Assembly (NCBI RefSeq): GCF_001729965.1
Contig: NZ_JRWK01000004.1
Span: 62,001 to 126,000 of the forward strand
DNA from: Methanosphaera sp. WGK6
Lineage (GTDB): Archaea; Methanobacteriota; Methanobacteria; Methanobacteriales; Methanobacteriaceae
Direction: 5' to 3'
Length of the DNA stretch: 64,000 nucleotides
Below the pieces are notes generated by a model. The model saw only the letters and a program-made list of their open reading frames with translations. It had not been told where the DNA came from and did not search any database. Every line of letters starts with the position of its first letter. Positions within the stretch are counted from its first letter, which is position 1. The translations under genes were made by a program, and so were the position numbers. Below, one piece after another: positions 18,811 through 26,151 of the stretch.

Positions 18811-19494
18811 ATGTCATTTTACATTTTAATGATTTTCTATAGTATAGGAATTATTGCTTTATTGGTATTATATTTTTCTCCACAAGTTTTTTTATGGATA
18901 GATAGTAAATTAGATGTATCTATGTTTAATGAGGATGTTACTCAATTACCTGATGCATATAGTATTTATAAAAGGTTTACATTTGAAGGAGATATAATTA
19001 AAGGCTGTATAGATGTATGTGTTTTCTGCATTATAGCTTTTATTTTACCATATATGATAGGTTTAGGATTTAATGAAATTGTATTGGCTGTGGGATTCAT
19101 GTTTATTTCATCTATGATTTATTCGTCAATTCTCCTGTATTTAAGAAAAGATATTTTTGATTTTAAACATGATTCTTATAGTCAAAGAGATTCTTCAAAG
19201 AATAAAAAATATCAAATTAATACTCCTTATTTCTTATCTACTCTTTTTGGATTTTATCCAGTAGGTATGGGATTAATTCAAACATATATTCATGGATTTC
19301 CAGTTCCTGTATTATTTTGGGGTTTATTAATACAGATTATTCCTTATTTCCCTGATCTTTTTGATAAAATAGTACCTTTTGATTTAAAATCTTTCGATAA
19401 TTATATAGGAATAAATTATTTAATTATATTGATATCCGTTGTATTAATGTTTATAATTAGTATTAATATTTCTATTACTTTTCAGACATTTTAA
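18811..19494 (+). CDS. Multi-pass membrane protein, partner of the upstream surface protein
   Basis: No known family recognised. The ATG at 18811 follows the upstream stop by one base, with GGAGG at 18794-18798 inside the upstream gene, so the two are translationally coupled; the open frame reaches back to 18772 but that extension overlaps the upstream gene in another frame. The 227 residues contain about six hydrophobic segments, starting YILMIFYSIGIIALLVLYF. Conserved with the downstream paralogue (20373) are FLWxDSKxxVxMFNE, F/YEGDxIKGCI, LRxDIFDxKHDSYS and FFPDxxDKIxPxDLK. That shared pattern suggests a specific but undescribed job with the surface protein. Confidence 0.8.
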   Translation: MSFYILMIFYSIGIIALLVLYFSPQVFLWIDSKLDVSMFNEDVTQLPDAYSIYKRFTFEGDIIKGCIDVCVFCIIAFILPYMIGLGFNEIVLAVGFMFISSMIYSSILLYLRKDIFDFKHDSYSQRDSSKNKKYQINTPYFLSTLFGFYPVGMGLIQTYIHGFPVPVLFWGLLIQIIPYFPDLFDKIVPFDLKSFDNYIGINYLIILISVVLMFIISINISITFQTF

Positions 19495-19506
19495 CTTTCT
19501 AATATT

Positions 19507-19695
19507 ATGTTTATTCATAATATTAATTTATTTATTTTTTTGAAAAATAACTTATTCAAAGAATATACTTACTATGAATACAATTCTAGTTTATCTCTAA
19601 ATTTTTATACCATTTTATTTGAGTTAGTTTCTAAGTTATTTTTTTTTGGATATAGATTATTTATTTATATCTATTTTACTTTATTGTGTGGTTAG
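19507..19695 (+). pseudogene. Small ORF, remnant of a membrane-tail gene
   Basis: A 62-codon ORF without a clear ribosome site. Its end, VSKLFFFGYRLFIYIYFTLL, resembles the broken translation on the minus strand near 48.5 kb (VSKLFFLI, stop, VLYFYLFLLYYVLP). The similarity is also visible at DNA level (19625-19742 versus the reverse complement of 48438-48536). It is more likely a leftover of a mobile or duplicated gene than a working small protein. Confidence 0.4.
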
Positions 19696-19742
19696 TCATT
19701 ATCTTAAATTATAATTCATATGGTTTAAATTTTTCGAGAAGA
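19625..19742 (+). repeat. Dispersed ~110-bp repeat, plus-strand copy
   Basis: Begins TAGTTTCTAAGTTATTTTTT and ends AATTTTTCGAGAAGAA. A diverged copy lies in reverse orientation at 48438-48536, 28.8 kb away, within a decayed gene. Confidence 0.65.
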
Positions 19743-19870
19743 ATTATAATTATAACAACTGCTTGTCGTCAAAAATAAGTTTTTGTTCATGTGAACTTTT
19801 TTCTTTAGTTTACAATTGAAGTCCTAATAGGCATTATTAAAAATCAATTTTTGAATTTTGGCAAAGACCC

Positions 19871-19987
19871 AACTGTTTAAAAAAAATTATTACTATTAAA
19901 TAAAGTTTATTATAATAGATAGTCCTAATATATTATTATGATTAAAATTAATTTTATTTTTTAATTAGTTTACAAGATTATTTTTTT
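19871..19987 (+). repeat. 117-bp perfect direct repeat, right copy
   Basis: Perfect match to 15643-15759. Two bases after it the sequence passes into a frame homologous to the C-terminus of the 16119 gene, marking a duplication or deletion junction. Confidence 0.9.
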
Positions 19988-19988
19988 A

Positions 19989-20371
19989 TCATCGGATTTA
20001 ACTCAAGCATTTCTTCAGGATTTTGAAGGAGATTTAGGTAGCATGGATATTAGTGCAGGTATTGATAATTTCAATAAAGCGACGAATTTATATTATTGGC
20101 AGATGCAGCGCCTTCCATACTGGTAGGGATGATACCAGCAGCTACAGAAGTTAGAGGATTATATTCATTAATGAAATTTGCAAAAAAAGGATCCGATTTA
20201 GCAAAACTAGGTCAAAAATATGCAATAGTTGCAGGTGCAACTAATGTATTAGGTGATACAGACGATAGAATTGCACAGAAAAGTAAAGATTATACAAACA
20301 GTGCTGGAATTCAACATTATTTAGAAAAAATGCATATTCCAGGAAAATCTGAATGGATGAGAGGACAATAA
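19989..20371 (+). pseudogene. Truncated, frameshifted copy of the surface-protein gene
   Basis: Translation from 19989 gives SSDLTQAFLQDFEGDLGS, then DISAG, matching the C-terminal part of the 16119 protein (SDISHQIFQDIEGMIGS, ISAG). The Gly-rich membrane segment is deleted. The frame continues to NLYYW, where one base is missing near 20095, and would stop at 20124. The next frame carries on as ADAAPSILVGMIPAATEVRG to the TAA at 20369, matching AEAAPSLISGFAVMPEIRAV. So the copy lost its N-terminal ~85%, an internal segment and one base. The open part from TTG 20096 could still make 91 residues but has no ribosome site of note. Confidence 0.8.
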
Positions 20372-20372
20372 A

Positions 20373-21068
20373 ATGTCATATTATACATCAATGATGTTTA
20401 TTTTAATTGGTTTAGCAGTGATTATGTACTTATTTTTCAATCCAGATCTTTTTTTATGGGTTGATAGTAAAATTAGTGTAAACATGTTTAATGAAGAAGT
20501 TAGTAATGATGATGGTAATGTTTATGCATATCTTACCTATGAAGGTGATGTAATTAAGGGTTGTATAGAATTTAATCTTTTCATTCTTATAGCTGTTGTT
20601 ATCCCTTATTTTTTAGGTTTTAAATTAGATGAAATGATATTTACAGTTGGTATAATGTTTATGTCTGCTATTATCTATGCACTGTTACCTTTATATTTAA
20701 GAAGAGATATTTTTGATTTAAAGCATGATTCTTACAGTGAAAGAATATTTATGAAAGATAAGAAATATTGTATTAATACTTTTTATTTCACATCGGTCTT
20801 GTTAGGATTTTATCCTACGGGTCAAGGAATATTAACTATTATTACTAGTGGATATATAAGTACTGTGTTATTATATGGTCTTTTGATTCAAACTATACCA
20901 TTTTTCCCAGATGTTTTAGATAAAATAATACCTATTGATTTAAAAGAAGCTGAAGATCCAGCAATAAGTATTATATTCTTTGCTTTCTCATTAGTATTTG
21001 GTTTATATAGTGGTATACTGGTTCATGCACTTCCACAGAATATTTTATCAATAATCTTTGGTTTATAA
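20373..21068 (+). CDS. Multi-pass membrane protein, paralogue of the 18811 gene
   Basis: A 231-residue protein with about six membrane segments, clearly paralogous to the 18811 gene: both share FLWVDSK-like, MFNEEV, YEGDVIKGCI, LRRDIFDLKHDSYS and PFFPDVLDKIIPIDLK. Unlike its broken upstream neighbour it is intact, one base after that pseudogene's stop. AGAGGA at 20360-20365 could be its ribosome site. It may still work with the intact surface protein 1.5 kb upstream, or be an orphan on the way to loss. No family name known to me. Confidence 0.75.
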   Translation: MSYYTSMMFILIGLAVIMYLFFNPDLFLWVDSKISVNMFNEEVSNDDGNVYAYLTYEGDVIKGCIEFNLFILIAVVIPYFLGFKLDEMIFTVGIMFMSAIIYALLPLYLRRDIFDLKHDSYSERIFMKDKKYCINTFYFTSVLLGFYPTGQGILTIITSGYISTVLLYGLLIQTIPFFPDVLDKIIPIDLKEAEDPAISIIFFAFSLVFGLYSGILVHALPQNILSIIFGL

Positions 21069-21389
21069 GTTTAACTTTTTTAAACTTATTTTTTTCTTGT
21101 TTTATTTTATTTAAAATGATATTTTTTTATAATTTATTTAAATAGAATAATTATATAAGCTATTTTTAATAGAGTGTTAATTAAATAGATATTATTTTAT
21201 GTATAACTATTTTTTCATTAATTTATTTTATTGTTAAATTGTTTTGATGATTTTCTTATTTTTTATTACTATGTTTTCATTGTGGGGTATGTATGTCTTG
21301 TTTTGGTTTTGTGTTTTTTATGTTTTTTTTATTCGCTATACCACGATATAACGAAGTAGTAAAAATTAGTGGTTTCGAAAACTAGAAAC
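21069..21389. other. AT-rich intergenic between convergent genes, with palindromic element
   Basis: No gene seen. It is T-rich on the plus strand, with several T-runs suited to archaeal termination. At 21331-21360 it contains an imperfect palindrome whose reverse complement, ACTTCGTTATA(TCGTGG)TATAGCGAAT, closely matches the element at 48290-48316. Confidence 0.5.
21331..21360 (-). repeat. Palindromic repeated element, copy 1
   Basis: Imperfect inverted repeat TTCGTTATA / TATAGCGAA with a 6-base centre, read on the minus strand. Nearly the same element, with a perfect 10-bp stem, lies at 48292-48315 next to the broken methyltransferase. Confidence 0.55.
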
Positions 21390-21698
21390 TTAATAATAAA
21401 ACAAATCCTTCCACTGAGGAAACTTATTTACAAACCATTGAGGAAACTCATCTAATGGAATAAGTGTATTATGTATATCAGCAACTCTTTGTTCATGAAG
21501 ATAAACATCATATTCACCACTGACAAAGAATTCTTTTAGTTTGTGACTTATTAAACTATCTTTAAACCCATACTCAAAAAGCAAATTATATAAATTCAAT
21601 TCCTCAGGATGTTCACTAAGATACTCCATTATTTCAAAAGCATATTCTTTATGATTTAAGAAATCCCCATCATTAAAATGAGTATGTAACTTAGCCAT
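21390..21698 (-). CDS. Small soluble protein of unknown function
   Basis: A 102-residue protein with no family recognised. The frame opens at a TTG (21716), but GGGAGG (rc of 21707-21712) lies 8 nt before the ATG at 21698, which is chosen. The sequence is acidic and aromatic-rich (HFNDGDFLNHKEYAFEIMEY, FPQWFVNKFPQWKDLFYY) with no membrane segment or cysteine. It is isolated between repeat-rich intergenic stretches. Confidence 0.65.
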   Translation of the reverse strand: MAKLHTHFNDGDFLNHKEYAFEIMEYLSEHPEELNLYNLLFEYGFKDSLISHKLKEFFVSGEYDVYLHEQRVADIHNTLIPLDEFPQWFVNKFPQWKDLFYY

Positions 21699-21716
21699 AT
21701 TTATTTCCTCCCTCAA

Positions 21717-22217
21717 TATTTAATTATATTTTGATATGTATTGTCTTATTTATAAAATTTATCCACAAGATTTACTAAAATTTAACACCAAATACAAACC
21801 TTCTAAAAATACTGAATATCAATCACTTGCCCTATATCATATAATATCAAAAATGGTATTTTCATAAATATAAACTTACTCATATAATTTTATTAATAAT
21901 TATACATGTAAATATAGATGAGTGGCTGCCTAAGATAATTTATTCATGTAAAAAGTTTCTTTATTTTAGAATTGAAGTAATGCTTATCAAAAGTTAATTT
22001 TTGAATTTTCGGTGAATATCTATAAGATATGAAAAAAAATAATTAAAAGTTACAATGGAATTCATGAAATATAACCTTATAAATTATAAACTCTACAAGA
22101 ATACTAAAAATCAATCATATACCTATATAAAATAGTACTAAAAATAGTATATTAATAGGTTAGATTTAATTCCAAAAAAAATAAAAAAAATAATTTTCAT
22201 AAAATAATTTCAAATGA
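21717..22217. other. Decayed repeat-rich intergenic
   Basis: No gene seen in 500 bp. Two diverged copies of one stretch follow each other: 'CTAAAAATACTGAATATCAA' near 21803 and 'AGAATACTAAAAATCAATCA' near 22098, each followed by a similar TATA-rich tail. Between them at 21945-22012 is a copy of the TTCATGTAAAAAGTTT / AATTGAAGTAAT / TTTTTGAATTTTCGG motif also found near 15.8-16.0 and 19.8 kb. Confidence 0.55.
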
Positions 22218-22523
22218 TTATATTTTCAAAAAAGAAAGTAAATCATATGTATCTGACATTTTTATTATATTACCTTTACTGTCTGTTGTGTACCATCCAC
22301 TTTTTGTATGATAATCTGTAAGTCCTTTGTATTCAAGTACAGGTTCACCATTAATTTTAGAAATTATTTGATCATCTTCTAAGTATGTATATTCTACCCT
22401 ATTTTGTTGATTTATTGTTGAATACTCGTCATTATTAGTATTTAATGATATTATAAAGTAACTTATCCATCCAGCAATACATAATATAATTATACATGCA
22501 ATTATAATATTTTTATCATCCAT
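22218..22523 (-). CDS. Small membrane-anchored protein of unknown function
   Basis: A 101-residue protein with one N-terminal membrane helix (IIIACIIILCIAGWISYFII) and a polar outward-facing tail containing GEPVLEYKGLTDYHTKSGWY. The ATG at 22523 follows GGTTAC-type sequence, a weak ribosome site. It is divergent from another small membrane-anchored gene at 22751, with about 230 bp between. Similar single-helix small proteins occur elsewhere in the window (35860, 43755) but without clear sequence relation. Confidence 0.65.
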   Translation of the reverse strand: MDDKNIIIACIIILCIAGWISYFIISLNTNNDEYSTINQQNRVEYTYLEDDQIISKINGEPVLEYKGLTDYHTKSGWYTTDSKGNIIKMSDTYDLLSFLKI

Positions 22524-22750
22524 AGTAACCTAGACTATTATTTTTAAGTTAGTTATATTATATCTTTGAAGTTATTGAAGTAAATATTTACTAAATATTG
22601 AATATTAAAATAAGAAATTCAAACTGGATTATTAATCAATATTTGAATTTAAGTACCTTAAAATAAAATAAAAGTAAATATTTAACAAATAATTATATAT
22701 ATGATAGAATATATAATAAATTATCTAAATTAACATATAATGGGGATTTA

Positions 22751-23233
22751 ATTATTAATCTAAGAGATTTAGTAGTACCTATAATAATTATTATATTATT
22801 AATAGTTGGATTATATGCACTAAATGATAGTGGAATTTTAGATTCAACTTCAGTTGTTGTTGGATCATCAGACTTTAAACTTCCAAATAATTATAAGGTT
22901 ATAGATAATAACTCAACAAATAATCAAAGAGTTGAAATAAGAAACAATAACAGTAGAATATTTGTTTATGAACAAAATAGTTCAGATAATATAAATAGTC
23001 TTGTATCTTCATATCAAGGGAAATATAATAAAACACATAATATAACTAAAGAAAATAGGGATATAGCAGGTATAGGTGTTGTTAGAACAGTAGCTGTTAA
23101 AAATGATTCAACTGTGATAAGATACTGGTTTAATAAGAATGGTGTAAATTACATTGTTCAAACAGAAAATAAAGATACTTCCACATCTGATGCAATATCT
23201 GAAATTATAAGTTCTATAGATAAGAAAAATTAG
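22751..23233 (+). CDS. Small membrane-anchored protein; no canonical start, probable ATT start
   Basis: A clear coding frame that simple ATG/GTG/TTG searches miss. It encodes about 160 residues: a short basic start (IINLRDL), a membrane helix (VVPIIIIILLIVGLYAL), then a soluble domain (SVVVGSSDFKLPNNYKVIDN ... GIGVVRTVAVKND ... IRYWFNKNGVNYIVQT) ending SSIDKKN. The frame is open upstream well past this point, but has no standard start. GGGG (22742-22745) lies 5-8 nt before ATT ATT (22751-22756). An alternative is a frameshift after the ATG at 22739. The domain looks like the small extracellular domains common in methanogen membrane-anchored proteins; no function known. Confidence 0.65.
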   Translation: MINLRDLVVPIIIIILLIVGLYALNDSGILDSTSVVVGSSDFKLPNNYKVIDNNSTNNQRVEIRNNNSRIFVYEQNSSDNINSLVSSYQGKYNKTHNITKENRDIAGIGVVRTVAVKNDSTVIRYWFNKNGVNYIVQTENKDTSTSDAISEIISSIDKKN

Positions 23234-23477
23234 GTGGTTTAAAAAAAATTTATAACTATTTTTTCTTTTTTTAAATAACTTAATTTTTAATTCATAACTT
23301 CCAACACCCTATTAATAAAAATTAAAGATTAATTGATTTTATTTCATAAATAATGATTCTAATAGAACTTTTAAGCCAATTTTATTACATTAAAATCATA
23401 TTAATTAAACTAAAATTTATATATTTTAATAAATAAATATCATATATAATCAATTCTTTTATTGAACACTCGAAAAT

Positions 23478-25106
23478 ATGATGTCTATGATTACTAAAAT
23501 CTCCATAATAATTCCTGTATATAATTCTAGTAAATATATTAGAGAATGTTTAAATTCCATAAAAAAACAAACATTTCATGATTTTGAAGTTATATGTATA
23601 GATGATAAATCAACAGATAACTCACTAGATATTCTCAAAAAATATGCAAGTAATGATAAAAGATTTAAAATAATACAACAAGAACATAAAGGCCCAGGAG
23701 CTGCTAGAAACAAGGGATTATTAGAAGCAAAAGGAGAATACATATTATTTATAGATTCTGATGACTGGATAGATAAAAACACACTTAACATACTATATAA
23801 TCAAGCAACACAAACAAAGTCAGATTTAGTACTATTTAACAGTATAGAACACTACAATAATAATAAAACAAGAACAAGAATATATCCAATAAAAAATTAC
23901 ATTAGTGATGAAAACAAGGTTTTTAACTACATGGATGCTAAAAAACTTGTTATGAATAGTTATCTGATAGTATGTACAAAACTACATAAACTAGAATTTC
24001 TAAGAAAAAACAATATACAATTTGTGGAAAATACATTATTTGAAGATGTATTATTTCATATAAAAACAATGATTAAAGCTGAAAAAATAGCATATACTCC
24101 ACAGATATTATATAATTATAGAAAAGAGGATCTTACAAGACAATCATCATCACTATTAAGTAGGGATTCTTTCATAATATTTTCCATATTTGATGAAGTT
24201 AAAATACTATTATTTAAAAATAATATTTATGAATCATTCAAATTAAATTTTATACGATTTGTTTTAACAGAACTTGAAAATATCTATTATAACATTGATA
24301 GCAAATACAAAGAAGAATTATTTAATAAAATTAAGGAATATACAAGTGATTTCAAATTAAATGAAAGTCAAAAAATGCAACTACCAAAAAATAATAGACA
24401 ATTCTATGAAAACATACAAGACTCAGAAACCCTATTTGATTTTAACTTACTAAATACTCTAAGAATAATAAATAATACACCAGAATTAATAGATGAAAAT
24501 GAATTAAACACAATACTTAGCTTAATCAAACAATCAAATTCCAAAAATAAAAATACATTATATTTAATTGAAAATCTAGTGACAAATACAACTAAAGCAT
24601 ATGAACAAATAAATTACTTAACTAGGATAAATCAACAAATAATCTCATCAAAAAGTTGGAAAATCACCCGACCACTAAGATGGATAACATATAAACTTAA
24701 AAAAATACTAAAAACAAACACTCCCCCACTAACAAATAATAATCATATAATACAATCCGAAAACAAGATATTCAAGGAAATATTAACAATAAATAATGAT
24801 TACATAGACTATACAACCCTAATTAATCAAATAAGAGAAAAATGTGCAAATATTAATTTAAATTCAAATATACAAAAATTGTTAACAGATAAAACATATA
24901 ACCTAACCATAAAAAACAATAAAATCTGTCAAGAATATGAAAATACACTCTATAAATACATTATAAATGATATTTTAACTGGAAACACTACAATAATCTC
25001 TTTTAATAAAATAAGAGAACTAAACTTATTTGACGATGAATATTATATTAACCAGTACAACTATAAACTAGAAATAAACCCATTACTACACTACATATAT
25101 ATATAG
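23478..25106 (+). CDS. Family 2 glycosyltransferase, N-terminal part of a frameshifted gene
   Basis: The first 542 residues of a large glycosyltransferase. The N-terminus is a GT2 (GT-A fold) domain: ISIIIPVYNSSKYIRECL, then VICIDDKSTDNS, GPGAARNKG and the metal-binding FIDSDDW at about residue 92. A coiled-coil/linker region carries SSKSWKITRPLRW, a segment repeated in the small protein at 28822. The frame ends at TAG 25104-25106 within an ATATATATATA tract (25095-25105). Translation continues without a break in another frame from 25106, and loss of one TA unit joins the halves as HYIYIGYLEG. Surface polysaccharide or glycoprotein synthesis is the likely role. Confidence 0.85.
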   Translation: MMSMITKISIIIPVYNSSKYIRECLNSIKKQTFHDFEVICIDDKSTDNSLDILKKYASNDKRFKIIQQEHKGPGAARNKGLLEAKGEYILFIDSDDWIDKNTLNILYNQATQTKSDLVLFNSIEHYNNNKTRTRIYPIKNYISDENKVFNYMDAKKLVMNSYLIVCTKLHKLEFLRKNNIQFVENTLFEDVLFHIKTMIKAEKIAYTPQILYNYRKEDLTRQSSSLLSRDSFIIFSIFDEVKILLFKNNIYESFKLNFIRFVLTELENIYYNIDSKYKEELFNKIKEYTSDFKLNESQKMQLPKNNRQFYENIQDSETLFDFNLLNTLRIINNTPELIDENELNTILSLIKQSNSKNKNTLYLIENLVTNTTKAYEQINYLTRINQQIISSKSWKITRPLRWITYKLKKILKTNTPPLTNNNHIIQSENKIFKEILTINNDYIDYTTLINQIREKCANINLNSNIQKLLTDKTYNLTIKNNKICQEYENTLYKYIINDILTGNTTIISFNKIRELNLFDDEYYINQYNYKLEINPLLHYIYI

Positions 25107-26101
25107 GATATCTTGAAGGAAAAAATCCAAGCAATACATTTGATGGAGCATTCTACAAGAGATTTAATAAAAATGCTGGAAAAAGTAGTTTAAACCCACT
25201 AGTATATCTTGTACAAAAAGGAATCTATGAAGGATTAATAAAAACCAACCCCAATGCATGGCAGCCAATAACAGTAAATAGACTAGAACTTGATGAAAAA
25301 ATAAAAGAATTACCAAACTTAGAAAATAAAAACAAGAAAAATAAAAACATAATAGTATCACTAACAACATACCCTAAACGGATAAATAATGTGAAATACA
25401 CCATATACTCACTCTTAAAACAGACACTACAAGCAGATGAAGTAATACTATGGCTTTCAGAAAAAGAATTTCCAGACAAGGATGATAATCTACCAGAAGA
25501 TCTTAAAAATATGAAAAATAAGGGATTAACTATTAAATACACAAGCAGTACCAGATCACATAAAAAACTAATACCATCACTAAAACAATACCCCCAATCT
25601 ATAATAATAACAGCAGATGATGATATATACTATCCATCTGATTGGCTAGAAACACTATACCATGAACATGAAAAAGATAAAAACAGTATTATAGCCCACA
25701 GATGTAAGAAGATAACACTCATAGATAATAAACTAAGTGATTATAACACATGGACACTAATTGAAAACATGGAACCTGCAAGCTACACTAACTTCTTCAC
25801 AACAGGAGGAGGAGTACTATTTCCACCAAATAGCCTAGATAATAGAGTATTTGATGAAACATTATGTGACAAATTATGTCCATATGCTGATGATATATGG
25901 TTCTGGACAATGGCCATACTAAATAAGACAAAAATAGTAGTACCAGCAAATAATATTCATATTATAACATACACCCAACCCGAAATAGATGTTTTAAATA
26001 ACAAGGACTCATTATGGTATTATAATAAAACAAAAAATAATGAACAAATAAATAACATACTAGATAAATTCCCTGAAATACTAGAAATAATCAATGAATA
26101 A
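25106..26101 (+). CDS. Glycosyltransferase, C-terminal part of the frameshifted gene
   Basis: The continuation of the 23478 gene in the -1 (or +2) frame, 331 residues long, with no start codon of its own until ATG 25391. It first completes a GYLEGKNPSNTFDGAFY domain often seen in multi-domain glycosyltransferases. It then forms a second GT-A-like domain: NIIVSLTTYPKRI, SLLKQTLQADEVILWLSEKE, and IIITADDDIYYPSDWLETLY with the metal-binding DDD, ending around YADDIWFWTMAIL. The joined protein would have about 873 residues, close to the 884 of the next glycosyltransferase. If translated alone from 25391 it would lack the first strand of its fold. Confidence 0.8.
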   Translation, partial: GYLEGKNPSNTFDGAFYKRFNKNAGKSSLNPLVYLVQKGIYEGLIKTNPNAWQPITVNRLELDEKIKELPNLENKNKKNKNIIVSLTTYPKRINNVKYTIYSLLKQTLQADEVILWLSEKEFPDKDDNLPEDLKNMKNKGLTIKYTSSTRSHKKLIPSLKQYPQSIIITADDDIYYPSDWLETLYHEHEKDKNSIIAHRCKKITLIDNKLSDYNTWTLIENMEPASYTNFFTTGGGVLFPPNSLDNRVFDETLCDKLCPYADDIWFWTMAILNKTKIVVPANNIHIITYTQPEIDVLNNKDSLWYYNKTKNNEQINNILDKFPEILEIINE

Positions 26102-26151
26102 TTAAAACTTATAAAAAGAAACTAATAAAGTAGGAGGAAAACACAATTACA

